From NCBI GenBank assembly GCA_024636585.1, contig JAGXGS010000021.1, forward strand, positions 1-59,721: a stretch of 59,721 nucleotides of DNA, in the 5' to 3' direction. Below the pieces are notes generated by a model, which had not been told where the DNA came from, ran no database searches, and worked only from the letters and a program-made list of their open reading frames with translations. Positions 1 to 8,558 of this stretch are shown in pieces. The position numbers and the translations under genes are program-made. Numbering within the stretch: position 1 is the first letter of the stretch; each line of letters begins with the position of its first letter. Source of the stretch: Thiogranum sp. Lineage in GTDB: Bacteria > Pseudomonadota > Gammaproteobacteria > DSM-19610.

Positions 1-163
1 CGGATAGTTCAAAAGAAGCGCGCGCACCGCTGTTGGCCAGATCCACCGCCAGCACTACCGCCACCCCCAGCGCGATACCTGATATCGCCAGCAAGCCCTG
101 CCAGTGATGGCGCAACATGTAGCGCAGTCCGGCGCGCAGCAGCAAAGGTGAGAAAAACGTCAT
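1..163 (-). CDS. FtsX/MacB-type ABC transporter permease, N-terminal part (cut by window edge)
   Basis: Only the first 54 codons are in the window. The ATG at 163 starts with a short cytoplasmic stretch rich in Leu and Arg (LLLRAGLRYMLRHHWQ), followed by a strongly hydrophobic helix (LLAISGIALGVAVVLAVDLA) and then NSGARASFELS. This is the normal beginning of FtsX-like permeases, in which the first transmembrane helix leads into a periplasmic domain. It lies 18 bp downstream of an ABC ATPase of the LolD/MacB type on the same strand, so the two should form one transporter. The substrate cannot be told. The family assignment rests on the N-terminal pattern and on the neighbour. Confidence 0.75.
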   Translation of the reverse strand, partial: MTFFSPLLLRAGLRYMLRHHWQGLLAISGIALGVAVVLAVDLANSGARASFELS

Positions 164-181
164 GGGGTCAGCGAGCTCCTG

Positions 182-865
182 TCACAGTCCCGCGCCATGA
201 CGAACTCCGCCGCGCCCGTGAGTCAATTGCACCACCCGGTCGGCTGCCTGTGCGACATTATTGCTGTGCGTGACCAGCAACATGGTGGTGCCCTGCTGCC
301 GGGCGAGACGGGTGAGTGAATCGATGATGCGGTCGCCAGTATCTTCATCCAGATTGCCGGTCGGCTCATCGGCCAGCAACACCGCCGGCCGGTGTGCCAG
401 CGCTCGGGCAATGGCGGCGCGTTGCTGCTCGCCGCCCGAAAGCGTTTCGGGATAACGGTTCTGCAGGCCGCCGAGCCCGACCTCTTCCAGCAACTCGGCG
501 GCGCGATGTTGCGCCGTCCGGTCATTTTCGCCGAGCAGTTCCAGCGGCAACGCGACATTTTCACCGACTTTCAGCGTCGGGATCAGATTGAAAAACTGGA
601 ATACGAATCCAATGCTGCGACGTCGCAGCAGCGTGCGTTCCGGTTCCATCAGCGCGTGCACGTCGACCCCGTCCAGCAGAACTCTGCCGCTGTCCGGACT
701 GTCGATCCCGCTGATCAGGTTGAGCAGCGTCGTCTTGCCGCTGCCGCTGGCGCCCAGCAGCGCAACCGTTTCACCTTTTTTCACACTGAATGTCAGCCCG
801 TCGAACACCACCTGGCGGGTGCTGCCGGCGCCATATATCCTGGTCAGATTTTCTACTTTGATCAT
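182..865 (-). CDS. ABC transporter ATP-binding protein, LolD/MacB type
   Basis: The start is set at the ATG at 865 ([12 protein letters not shown]). An upstream in-frame ATG at 940 would overlap the tldE-like gene by 67 bp and adds residues unlike the family. The 227-residue product has a Walker A ([12 protein letters not shown]), a Q-loop ([12 protein letters not shown]), the signature [16 protein letters not shown], a Walker B with catalytic Glu ([12 protein letters not shown]) and the H-loop His (LLVTHS). 'DEPTGNLD' and the short length are typical of the ATPases that partner FtsX-type permeases (LolD, MacB, FtsE). It is 8 bp after the tldE-like gene and 18 bp before the permease, so it is probably translated from the same transcript. 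Such transporters move lipoproteins, peptides or small molecules out of the inner membrane. The cargo here is unknown. Confidence 0.93.
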   Translation of the reverse strand: MIKVENLTRIYGAGSTRQVVFDGLTFSVKKGETVALLGASGSGKTTLLNLISGIDSPDSGRVLLDGVDVHALMEPERTLLRRRSIGFVFQFFNLIPTLKVGENVALPLELLGENDRTAQHRAAELLEEVGLGGLQNRYPETLSGGEQQRAAIARALAHRPAVLLADEPTGNLDEDTGDRIIDSLTRLARQQGTTMLLVTHSNNVAQAADRVVQLTHGRGGVRHGAGL

Positions 866-873
866 ACGCACCG

Positions 874-2190
874 CTATAAGGTAAACGTGAATTCCTTCAC
901 CAGAGCGCCCGGCAATCGCGCACTCGCATTCGATCGCCATTCGTAACTGCTGCTATCCAGTATCTGTTCCTGCTCGTGCGTCAGACCTTCCAGGCAGTCG
1001 CCCAGAATCCGGTAGATGCTTTCATCGAAGCGCATGACATCGATCGGCGCCACCGGCCTGCCCTGCTCCACCCACAGGCACGCGAAACGGGTCATACCGG
1101 TAATGCGACAGTGATTGCGATCGGAAAAATTGCAGTACCACAGGTTGCTGATATAGAGGCCGGTGTCCAGCGCGCTGAAGATGTCGTTCTGATGCAGCTG
1201 ACCGCCGTTGATTTCCAGCGATTGGGGGGATTCGCTGGCACAGTTGACCTCGGCACCGTATTCCCTGGCGCTGCGGGCATTGGCCAGACAGCCGCGATAC
1301 TGTCCTGCTGTGATCAGTTCCACCTGGTCCGGCTTGATGAACCCTGCGCGGGTGAATCGCGGCGTGAAACCGTCGGCGTGATTCTCGCTGATGGTTACCG
1401 TGTCATGCAGCCTGCCTTCTTCGCGCACCATCTTGAGCAGCGGCGTCTGCGCGGTCCGGTGGCTCTTCAGCCCGAAGCCGCCCCAGCTGACCATGTCCAT
1501 CAGTTCATTCAGTGCGCTGGGGGTAAGGAATACGCGGTATTTTCCTGGCTTGAGTTGCCTTGGCTTCTCTCCGAGCAGCGCCAGTGTTTCGCGCGCGCAG
1601 GCGATCTTCTGCGCAAGAAATTCATCATTCCACTCGAAACCCGCATAGTTCTGTTTTACCGCCTGATCGCCCTCGCGGTAGATGCTCCAGTCGAGATTGA
1701 AGTTGTGACCACGGTGCCAGTTGAACTGGCCCAGCGAGTTCGCGAAACCGCGGCTCATTTCGCCGCCGGCCCAGGATCCGACCAGGTCGAGGCCCTGAGC
1801 TGCAGTCATGAGTTGTTCGAGTGCCTGCTCCGGCGCGGGTAACTGATCTTCGCCGTGATAGATGCTGTTGTGAACCTCGGCAGCATAGTTGAGGTGCGGA
1901 TCCTCGGGCAGCAGCGGCAGCTGCTCGCGCAACCGGCCCAGCGCATGTTGCGCCTGTGCGCTGTCTTCGTCGAGGCGTCCTGACAGTTGCAGCGTAGCCG
2001 AGGTCTCGCGGTTCCTGTGGATCAGGTCCAGCTGCAGGCTCTGCTGCCGCACGTGTCCGACCTGGCGGATCCTGTTGTGGTTGAGACGCACGAAATCGGA
2101 GTCTTCGCCCTGGTAATTGAGCAACAGGATTTCGCCTGCCGCCAGACCGGTGAAAAGCGTGCTGCTGAGTTCGCGGAAATACTGTTCCAA
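874..2190 (-). CDS. TldE/PmbA-family protein (non-catalytic partner of a TldD-like metalloprotease)
   Basis: The 438-residue product matches the general build of the TldD/PmbA (U62) family: an N-terminal domain (about 1-220) followed by a C-terminal half with [23 protein letters not shown] and a C-terminal [19 protein letters not shown]. It has no HExxxH motif, as expected for the TldE subunit, which forms a heterodimer with TldD. In known systems the dimer is an intracellular unfolded-peptide protease needed, for example, for maturation of microcin B17 and degradation of CcdA. The tldD-like gene is 42 bp upstream and an ABC transporter follows 8 bp downstream. The sequence is divergent from the housekeeping TldE, so I give no symbol. 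A specialised paralogue working on one peptide class is plausible but not shown. Confidence 0.82.
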   Translation of the reverse strand: MEQYFRELSSTLFTGLAAGEILLLNYQGEDSDFVRLNHNRIRQVGHVRQQSLQLDLIHRNRETSATLQLSGRLDEDSAQAQHALGRLREQLPLLPEDPHLNYAAEVHNSIYHGEDQLPAPEQALEQLMTAAQGLDLVGSWAGGEMSRGFANSLGQFNWHRGHNFNLDWSIYREGDQAVKQNYAGFEWNDEFLAQKIACARETLALLGEKPRQLKPGKYRVFLTPSALNELMDMVSWGGFGLKSHRTAQTPLLKMVREEGRLHDTVTISENHADGFTPRFTRAGFIKPDQVELITAGQYRGCLANARSAREYGAEVNCASESPQSLEINGGQLHQNDIFSALDTGLYISNLWYCNFSDRNHCRITGMTRFACLWVEQGRPVAPIDVMRFDESIYRILGDCLEGLTHEQEQILDSSSYEWRSNASARLPGALVKEFTFTL

Positions 2191-2232
2191 GGTTACCCCT
2201 CGTTCATTGATATCATGACGAGGTAGACATGA

Positions 2233-3675
2233 CTATTCACCACCGAAGATCTCCACGTCGCGGAACACACAGGCCGGCGATGCATGACCGACATGAATCA
2301 TCTGGTTGGGTTCGCCTTTCCCGCAGTTGGGCGTGCCCCACACCTCGAAAGTGCCGGCATCGCCGACCCCAGCGAGGTTGCGCCAGAAGGTCGCACTGAT
2401 GCCGCGGTAGTTGGGATTGCGCACCAGGCCTTTCAGTTCGCCATTCTCGATCAGGCGTCCGAATTCGCAACCGAACTGGAACTTGTTGCGGCTGTCATCG
2501 ATGGACCAGGAACGGTTGGTGTCCATCAGCACGCCATACTCGATGGAGCCGATCAGTTCCTTCAGACTACTGTTGCCGGGCTCGAGATTGAGGTTGGCCA
2601 TGCGATCGATAGTCGGGCGATTCCAGTCGCAGGCGCGTGCAGTGGCTACCCCGTTCATGCCGGCGCGCGCCTGCGACTGGACACCGCCCAGCGGACGCAA
2701 CAGGACGCCATCGCGAATGACGTGGGTGCGTTCCGCCGGCGTACCGTCATCATCGAAGCCGTAACTGGCCATCTCCGGCGCCAGGCCGGGATCGAAGGTG
2801 ACATTGAGCAGATCGGAACCGTAGCGATAGCTGCCGAACATATCGGGTGTGACAAAACTGGTGCCCGCGTAATTGCGTTCATCACCGAGGATGCGATCGA
2901 GTTCCAGCGGGTGGCCGATGCTTTCGTGAATCTGCAGCATCATCTGGGTCGGCATCAGCAACACATCGGCGCTGGCGACCGGGCACTCGGGCGCATCCAC
3001 CAACGCTATCGCCTCCTCGGCTACCTGCCGGGCGCCGTCAGGAAAATTAAACCCGGCCAGCTGCTCGAGTCCACCCTGGCGCGATGAACCCCAGCCGCCG
3101 CCGCTGCGCTCCTGGGTCTGTGCGCCTTTATTGGCCACTGCCGCATAGCCCGGGATGATGTAATGAAACTGCTGATCGATATGCACGCCATCGCTGGTAA
3201 CCAGCCTGATGTCAGTGCGCCGGCGCGCCAGATGCGCCTGCCAGTCGACGATGGCCGGACTGATTCTGAGGCTGCGATTGATGTCCTGAAGCAGTTCGAG
3301 CTTGTCCCTGAGACTCCAGTTATCCCAGGAGGTGGCAACGTCTGTCGCATAATGCCCCGAAAGCTCCGGTCGCGGCACCTGCGTGGCATCGATCAGCCCG
3401 TGCCGGCGACTCGCCTCCAGCCACCGCTGCGCCTGTTCGCAGGCCGCCGCAAGTCCCTCGCGCGTCAGGGCGCTGGTGGCCGCATAACTCATGCCGCCGC
3501 GATCGATAAAGCTGATGTGCGCACCGCGACTCTGCGCCAGGTTCGGCGGTTGCACGACATCCTCGCGTACACTGAGCATTTCGGTTTCATCATGCACCAG
3601 CCGCAGCGACCAGAACTCCACGCCCGGAACTACATTCTTGAAATCATCGATAATGGATTGCCAGTCGGTCAGCAT
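2233..3675 (-). CDS. TldD-family zinc metalloprotease
   Basis: The 480-residue product carries the TldD zinc motif HESIGH (residues about 250-255) within MLQIHESIGHPLELDRILG, and a C-terminal NCGKGEPNQMIHVGH whose Cys and His fit the third zinc-ligand region of TldD. The length is the usual one for the family. It should be the catalytic half of a heterodimer with the next gene. It starts 42 bp after the lexA stop codon on the same strand, with no clear terminator between them, so read-through from the lexA promoter is possible. Together with the ABC genes this would link peptide processing, export and DNA damage, but that link is inference only. Confidence 0.86.
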   Translation of the reverse strand: MLTDWQSIIDDFKNVVPGVEFWSLRLVHDETEMLSVREDVVQPPNLAQSRGAHISFIDRGGMSYAATSALTREGLAAACEQAQRWLEASRRHGLIDATQVPRPELSGHYATDVATSWDNWSLRDKLELLQDINRSLRISPAIVDWQAHLARRRTDIRLVTSDGVHIDQQFHYIIPGYAAVANKGAQTQERSGGGWGSSRQGGLEQLAGFNFPDGARQVAEEAIALVDAPECPVASADVLLMPTQMMLQIHESIGHPLELDRILGDERNYAGTSFVTPDMFGSYRYGSDLLNVTFDPGLAPEMASYGFDDDGTPAERTHVIRDGVLLRPLGGVQSQARAGMNGVATARACDWNRPTIDRMANLNLEPGNSSLKELIGSIEYGVLMDTNRSWSIDDSRNKFQFGCEFGRLIENGELKGLVRNPNYRGISATFWRNLAGVGDAGTFEVWGTPNCGKGEPNQMIHVGHASPACVFRDVEIFGGE

Positions 3676-3717
3676 GGGATAAGCCGTATACAGAAGGAAG
3701 ACGTGTAGTAAAACCTG

Positions 3718-4323
3718 TCACGGATACTTGCGCAACAGACCTTTCAGGACTCCCTGTATCTGCACCTGGTCCGGCAGATAGCGCTGCGCTGTCATACTGG
3801 CGTTGGCAGGATGCAGAATCACTTGCCCCGGAGTCTGCTCGATGCGCTTCAGCGTTGCGGCTTCGCCATCGACAAGCGCCACCACAATGTCGCCGTTGTC
3901 GGCACGATCGCATTGTTCGATCACCACCCGGTCGCCATCCAGTATGCCGTCTTCGATCATGGAATCGCCGCACACCTGTAATACGTAGCAGGGTTTGCTG
4001 CCCAGCAGTTCGTCGGGAACCTGCATGTATTCCGGTTGCGGCACGGCTTCGATCGGGCGTCCGGCGGCAATCCGCCCGAGGAATGGAATGCCCGCTTCCG
4101 GTTCCACTGGTGATGCCGCCAGGCGGATACCGCGCTGACCACGCGCCATCGGTTCGACCAGGCCTGCCGAAATGAGCGCCTGAACATGTTTGTGCAGCGA
4201 ACCGCGCGAGGCCAGGCCCAGGGCCCGGCAGAGTTCGTCATGCGTCGGCGGGTGATCAAAGTCGTCCGCATGGTCGCGCAGGTACGCGTAGATTTCCTGC
4301 TGGCGTCGTGTCAGTTGTGACAT
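3718..4323 (-). CDS. lexA: LexA repressor (SOS regulator, S24 self-cleaving)
   Basis: The start is the ATG at 4323 (MSQLTRRQQEIYAYLRDHA). An open frame extends to 4482 but would run through the operator region. The 201-residue protein has an N-terminal winged HTH (residues 1-68; PTHDELCRALGLASRGSLHK), the Ala-Gly cleavage site (RIAAGRPIEA, about residue 84), the nucleophile Ser in CGDSMIEDGILDGD and the catalytic Lys in GEAATLKRIE. The recognition-helix region differs from the E. coli type (SPNAAEEHL). The gene diverges from mrfA. The shared 71 bp contain two direct-repeat sites that probably give autoregulation and control of mrfAB. A tldD-like gene follows 42 bp downstream. A LexA-like S24 repressor of a different regulon is the main alternative. 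Confidence 0.93.
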   Translation of the reverse strand: MSQLTRRQQEIYAYLRDHADDFDHPPTHDELCRALGLASRGSLHKHVQALISAGLVEPMARGQRGIRLAASPVEPEAGIPFLGRIAAGRPIEAVPQPEYMQVPDELLGSKPCYVLQVCGDSMIEDGILDGDRVVIEQCDRADNGDIVVALVDGEAATLKRIEQTPGQVILHPANASMTAQRYLPDQVQIQGVLKGLLRKYP

Positions 4324-4342
4324 GTCATTTTTCCGGTTGCCG

Positions 4343-4357
4343 GTTCTCCATTTGTTC
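4343..4357 (-). promoter_or_regulatory. SOS-box-like operator, direct repeat GTTC-N7-GTTC, lexA side
   Basis: GTTC at 4343-4346 and GTTC at 4354-4357 are separated by exactly 7 bp, and each half reads GTTCTC. This matches the alphaproteobacterial LexA box (GTTC-N7-GTTC) and not the enterobacterial CTG-N10-CAG. It lies 20 bp upstream of the lexA ATG. Confidence 0.7.
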
Positions 4358-4374
4358 TCTATTCTACACAAAGA

Positions 4375-4389
4375 GAACCAAGGGAGAAC
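4375..4389 (+). promoter_or_regulatory. SOS-box-like operator, direct repeat GAAC-N7-GAAC, mrfA side
   Basis: GAAC at 4375-4378 and GAAC at 4386-4389 are again exactly 7 bp apart, and each half reads GAGAAC. It is the mirror image of the site at 4343-4357, so the divergent region as a whole is a dyad. It ends 5 bp before the mrfA ATG, where it would also overlap the ribosome binding site. Confidence 0.7.
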
Positions 4390-4394
4390 ATAGC

Positions 4395-6782
4395 ATGAGC
4401 ACCTCGCCCGAGTACATGGCGCCCGTCGCCAGCGATCCGGCTGCGGCACTGGCGGCGCGCCTGCGCTCCGGGTATGCGGCACGCATCACCGGCGAACTGG
4501 TGGTGCCGGCACAGGCGGGACGCTATGCGGCGCTGCCGGCCGGGCTCGACCCGCGGCTTCGCAAGGCACTCGCGGCGCGCGGTGTCGAGCGGCTCTACAC
4601 CCACCAGGCAGCAGCCTGGGACTCGATTCAGGCGGGCCGTCATACAGTCGTCGTGACGCCGACCGCGTCCGGCAAGACGCTGTGCTACAACCTGCCGGTG
4701 CTGCAGGCAATCCTGCATGACCAGACCCGCGCCCTGTACCTGTTTCCAACCAAGGCGCTGGCACAGGACCAGGTGGCGGAACTGACGGCGCTGAACCAGG
4801 CCGGCGAACTCGGCGTGCGCGCATTCACGTTCGACGGCGATACACCGGGCGACGCGCGCAAGGCGGTTCGCACTCGCGGCGATATCGTGGTCAGCAATCC
4901 GGACATGCTGCACCAGGGTATTCTGCCGCACCATACCAAGTGGGCGCAGTTCTTCGAGAGCCTGCGCTATATAGTGATCGATGAAATGCACAGCTATCGC
5001 GGCGTATTCGGTTCGCACGTCGCCAACGTGTTGAGACGCCTGCAACGCATCTGCCGCTTTTACGGTTCCGACCCGCTGTTCGTCCTCTGCTCGGCAACCA
5101 TCGCCAATCCGGCGGAACTCGCCAGCCAGTTGATCGGTGCAGAGGTGCATGCAATCACCGACAGCGGCGCGCCGCACGGCGCCAAGCACCTGTTGCTGTG
5201 GAATCCGCCGGTGATCAATCCGGATCTGGGCATTCGCGCCTCGGCACGTTCGCAGACCACGCGGATTGCGAAAATGGCAGTAAAAGGCGGACTCAAAAGC
5301 ATCGTGTTTGCCCAGTCCCGGCTGATGGTCGAGGTGCTGACCAAGTACATGAAGGATACCTTCGACAAGGACCCGCGCCACCCGGCCCGGGTAGCGGCCT
5401 ATCGCGGCGGTTACCTGCCGACCGAGCGTCGCGCCATGGAAAAGAAACTGCGCGCGGGTTCGATCGATTGCGTGGTATCCACGTCGGCGCTGGAACTGGG
5501 CGTCGATATCGGTGCCCTGGACGTGTGTGTACTGAACGGCTATCCCGGCACTATCGCCGGCACCTGGCAACGTCTCGGACGGGCCGGACGCCGGCAGCGT
5601 ACGGCGCTCGGGGTGCTGGTGGCGAGCAGTCTGCCGCTCGACCAGTACATTATTCGCAACCCCGAATTTTTTCTCGGTGCGTCACCCGAGCAGGCGCGCA
5701 TCGATCCCGACCAGTTGCTGATACTGCTCGACCACATCCGTTGTGCGGCGTTCGAATTGCCGTTCCGGGACGCTGACCGGTTCGGCAAGGAAGACCTTGC
5801 CGAAATGCTGAAGTACCTGCAGGAACAGAACGTCGTGCATCATGAAGGCGGCCAGTGGCACTGGATGGAAGACAGCTATCCGGCCAACAGCGTCAGTCTG
5901 CGCTCGGTGGCGGAAGGCAATTTCGTGGTCATCGACACCACCGGCGGCGCACAGACGGTGATCGCAGAGGTCGATTACAGCTCCGCGCCGGAGACCCTCT
6001 ACCGGGGCGCCATCTACATGGTGCAATCGGCGCCTTACCAGGTGGAGAAACTCGACTGGGAAGGCCGCAAGGCATTCGTCACACGCACCCGCGCCGACTA
6101 TTACACCGATGCCATCGATTACACGCGCCTGAAAATCCTGGAACAGGAGAAACGTTCTCTCAATGTTTCGCAGGGCGAGGTGCACCTGGTGCGGCGCATT
6201 GCCGGATACAAGAAAATCCGTTATTACACCCACGAAAACATCGGCTACGGCAACATCGATCTGCCTGACCAGGAAATGCATACCACTGCTGTGTGGTGGC
6301 AGGTCGATCCCGACGCGCTGTTCGGCGAAAGCGGTGCGTTCAGATCGCGCCAACAGGCACTCGATGGATTTCTGGGTGCCGGTTATGCGCTGCACATCGT
6401 AGCGGCCATGCGCATGCTCTCGGAACCGCGCGACCTTGGGCGCGCGGTCGGCGACGGTAATGCTGACTGGTTTGCGACCGTCGGCCCTGACGGGCGCGGC
6501 GCGCTGTTAAACAAGGACGGCGAAGCGATTGACCTGACCAGCGTGCAGCGCTTTACGCCGACCCTGTTTCTCTACGACAACTATCCCGGCGGCATCGGAA
6601 TTTCAACACCGCTGTTCCAGAGCCGTGCCGCCGTGGTCAGTGGCGCGCAGACACTGGTGCAGGCCTGCGAGTGCGCTCAGGGGTGTCCGGGTTGCATCGG
6701 GCCGATCCTGGCAAGTGACGAAGTGCGCGGCTATTCCCCGAAAGCTGTAGCACTGCGCGTGCTCGACTTGCTGGTGGAATAA
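4395..6782 (+). CDS. mrfA: DExH helicase with C-terminal zinc/DUF1998 domain, MrfA (YprA) type
   Basis: The ATG at 4395 follows AGGGAGAACATAGC and removes an N-terminal extension that would cross the operators. The product has 795 residues: a Walker A-like TPTASGKT (about 88-95), DEMH (197-200), a second RecA domain with VVSTSALELGVDIGALD and GRAGRRQ, then a C-terminal DUF1998 region with four Cys (CECAQGCPGC, residues 758-767). This set is typical of MrfA of Bacillus subtilis, an ATP-dependent DNA helicase/translocase that acts with the exonuclease MrfB in UvrABC-independent repair of mitomycin C damage. The mrfB-like gene starts 5 bp later. The SOS-type operator at the start codon predicts damage induction. 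Assignment is by motifs and gene pairing. Confidence 0.88.
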   Translation: MSTSPEYMAPVASDPAAALAARLRSGYAARITGELVVPAQAGRYAALPAGLDPRLRKALAARGVERLYTHQAAAWDSIQAGRHTVVVTPTASGKTLCYNLPVLQAILHDQTRALYLFPTKALAQDQVAELTALNQAGELGVRAFTFDGDTPGDARKAVRTRGDIVVSNPDMLHQGILPHHTKWAQFFESLRYIVIDEMHSYRGVFGSHVANVLRRLQRICRFYGSDPLFVLCSATIANPAELASQLIGAEVHAITDSGAPHGAKHLLLWNPPVINPDLGIRASARSQTTRIAKMAVKGGLKSIVFAQSRLMVEVLTKYMKDTFDKDPRHPARVAAYRGGYLPTERRAMEKKLRAGSIDCVVSTSALELGVDIGALDVCVLNGYPGTIAGTWQRLGRAGRRQRTALGVLVASSLPLDQYIIRNPEFFLGASPEQARIDPDQLLILLDHIRCAAFELPFRDADRFGKEDLAEMLKYLQEQNVVHHEGGQWHWMEDSYPANSVSLRSVAEGNFVVIDTTGGAQTVIAEVDYSSAPETLYRGAIYMVQSAPYQVEKLDWEGRKAFVTRTRADYYTDAIDYTRLKILEQEKRSLNVSQGEVHLVRRIAGYKKIRYYTHENIGYGNIDLPDQEMHTTAVWWQVDPDALFGESGAFRSRQQALDGFLGAGYALHIVAAMRMLSEPRDLGRAVGDGNADWFATVGPDGRGALLNKDGEAIDLTSVQRFTPTLFLYDNYPGGIGISTPLFQSRAAVVSGAQTLVQACECAQGCPGCIGPILASDEVRGYSPKAVALRVLDLLVE

Positions 6783-6787
6783 GCGCC

Positions 6788-8020
6788 ATGGACCTTCAAT
6801 CCAGGTTATCCCGGTTGCAGTCCCAGGTCGGAGCCGAAAACCGCGACACGGAACCGAAATCGCAACTGTCGGAACTGCGCGCGCGCATCGCCGAACTCGA
6901 AAAACGCGGACGTGCGCGCAAGCAAAGACATCCCACCACCGCGCCGGCTCTGGTCGCCGGGGCGGAACCGGGAGCCGGGTCTGAACACTGCGGCTTCGGC
7001 GGCGAACAGATCGCTCCGGGCCTAACCCGTATCTGTACACGCTATCCGCTCACCGGCACCCTCGGTTCAATTGAACTGCACAGTCTGCGCGAACCGCCAC
7101 AGCTACCGGGCGAGCCCGGTCTCGCGCACCTGCGTCGCGTCTATCTCGATACCGAAACCACCGGCCTGTCGGGCGGCAGCGGCACCCTCGCCTTTCTGAT
7201 CGGCATTGCGGTGGTGACAGAGACAGCAATCGAACTCACACAATTTCTCATTACGCGTTTCGCCGGCGAAACGGCGATGTTATCGGCGCTCGCCGACAGC
7301 CTCGGTCCGAACGACCAGCTGGTCAGCTACAACGGCAAGAGCTACGACCTGCCGCTGCTGGTTACGCGCTTTCGCATGCAGGCCCGGCGACATCCTTTCG
7401 CGGGGCTTGCGCATCTCGACCTGTTGCACCCGACCCGGCGCCTGTTCAGTAAACGCTGGCCGGACTGCCGGCTGATCACGCTCGAACAGAACCTGCTCGG
7501 ATTTCACCGTATCGATGATCTGCCCGGCAGCGAAGCGCCGGCGGCCTGGTTCAGCTATATCCGCAACGGCGATGACCGGCAACTCAAACGCGTCATCGAA
7601 CATAACGCCCAGGACATCCTGTCACTGGCGGTCGCACATCAGGTGCTGGCGCAGGCAGTCGCGCAGCCGGACGCGTTCGGAGTGGATCTGTATGCGCTCG
7701 GACGCTGGCTTGTTGAACAGGATGAAACCGGGGCGCGTGAACTGCTGCAGTCATATCGGGAGCGGCTGTGCGACGACGCGACGCGATTGCTCGCCCGGCT
7801 GTACAAACGCAGCGGCAACTGGTCGCAGGCTACCGCTCTGTGGGAGCATCTCGCCGCCGCCGGCTGTGTCGAATCAGTCGAATGTCTTGCCAAATATCAT
7901 GAACATATCAGCAAGGATTTTTCGGCAGCACGACGCTGTTGCGAACGCCTGTCGAACAATGCCGCGCATGAACACCGGCGCCGACGCATTGAGGGCAAGA
8001 TTGCAGCGCTGCGCTCATAG
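6788..8020 (+). CDS. mrfB: DEDD-type exonuclease with TPR-like tail, MrfB (YprB) type
   Basis: The 410-residue product has an N-terminal helical, charged stretch (1-60), then an RNase H-like exonuclease fold: VYLDTETTGLSGG (first D and E), VSYNGKSYDLPLL (second D) and HNAQDILSLAVAH (His and last D, DEDDh). A C-terminal helical repeat region (about 300-400; RLYKRSGNWSQATALWEHL) looks like TPRs, as described for B. subtilis MrfB. It is 5 bp downstream of mrfA and clearly in the same operon. The expected role is metal-dependent 3'-5' DNA degradation at lesions opened by MrfA. Confidence 0.85.
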   Translation: MDLQSRLSRLQSQVGAENRDTEPKSQLSELRARIAELEKRGRARKQRHPTTAPALVAGAEPGAGSEHCGFGGEQIAPGLTRICTRYPLTGTLGSIELHSLREPPQLPGEPGLAHLRRVYLDTETTGLSGGSGTLAFLIGIAVVTETAIELTQFLITRFAGETAMLSALADSLGPNDQLVSYNGKSYDLPLLVTRFRMQARRHPFAGLAHLDLLHPTRRLFSKRWPDCRLITLEQNLLGFHRIDDLPGSEAPAAWFSYIRNGDDRQLKRVIEHNAQDILSLAVAHQVLAQAVAQPDAFGVDLYALGRWLVEQDETGARELLQSYRERLCDDATRLLARLYKRSGNWSQATALWEHLAAAGCVESVECLAKYHEHISKDFSAARRCCERLSNNAAHEHRRRRIEGKIAALRS

Positions 8021-8078
8021 AACCCCTTCGGGGTTCGTCATGAGTACCTTACCCTCCGGGTCAAGGCATCGTAATGAC
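8021..8078 (+). repeat. Palindromic intergenic repeat, copy A (two small hairpins inside an inverted repeat)
   Basis: AACCCCTTCGGGGTT forms a tight hairpin at 8021-8035, followed by a second short hairpin around ACCCTCCGGGT and an outer GTCAT...ATGAC arm. The same ~58-bp unit occurs inverted near 15571-15634 and at 49558-49617. It begins directly after the mrfB stop codon and may also act as a terminator, but it lacks a T-run. Confidence 0.8.
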
Positions 8079-8091
8079 ATCGGCTTTTCAG

Positions 8092-8445
8092 CTAATCGTA
8101 TTCGGTATATTTTTTCGCGCTGCCCCGGACCTTGTCAGCTGGATACTTCTGCTCATTGAGTTCGATTTTCGCATCCGCCGCATCCAGCAGATCCACGCCC
8201 AGCTTGTCGGAGATGCGTAGCAGATAGATAAAGATATCCGCCAGTTCGGCTTCCACTTCCTTGAGTTTTTCCGGGGCCAGGGTGCTGCTTTGGTCCTCGG
8301 TGAGCCATTGAAAGTGCTCCACCAGTTCCGCGGCTTCGGCGATCAGGGCCATGGAAAGATTCTTCGGCGAGTGGAACTGGTCCCAGTCGCGTTCTTCGGC
8401 GAATCGGTGTATGCGTTGTTTCAGCGTATCGAGGTTTTCAGACAT
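8092..8445 (-). CDS. MazG-like nucleotide pyrophosphohydrolase
   Basis: The 117-residue protein has the all-alpha NTP pyrophosphatase pattern: SMALIAEAAELVEHFQW supplies the ExxE metal ligands and EVEAELADIFIYLLR the ExxD pair. The length fits the single-domain MazG-like / dCTPase (RS21-C6) group, which hydrolyses (d)NTPs to (d)NMP and PPi to clean the nucleotide pool. It is convergent with mrfB, with only a repeat element between them. Confidence 0.88.
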   Translation of the reverse strand: MSENLDTLKQRIHRFAEERDWDQFHSPKNLSMALIAEAAELVEHFQWLTEDQSSTLAPEKLKEVEAELADIFIYLLRISDKLGVDLLDAADAKIELNEQKYPADKVRGSAKKYTEYD

Positions 8446-8558
8446 GCCCGCTACTCTGTCACAGTCGGACGTACCCTCGCAAGCCGGCGGTTGCCTGGCT
8501 TACCGGCGCGCCCTGATTCGCGTATCATTCAACGCCCACGAAGTCTTCAGGCACATAC

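Noticed and set aside
4359-5570. Minus-strand open frame (403 codons) inside mrfA
   Set aside because: Antisense shadow; it would also begin within a strongly supported helicase domain.
8021-8035. AACCCCTTCGGGGTT as a rho-independent terminator of mrfAB
   Set aside because: No T-run follows and the same hairpin recurs as part of an intergenic repeat, so it is listed as a repeat.
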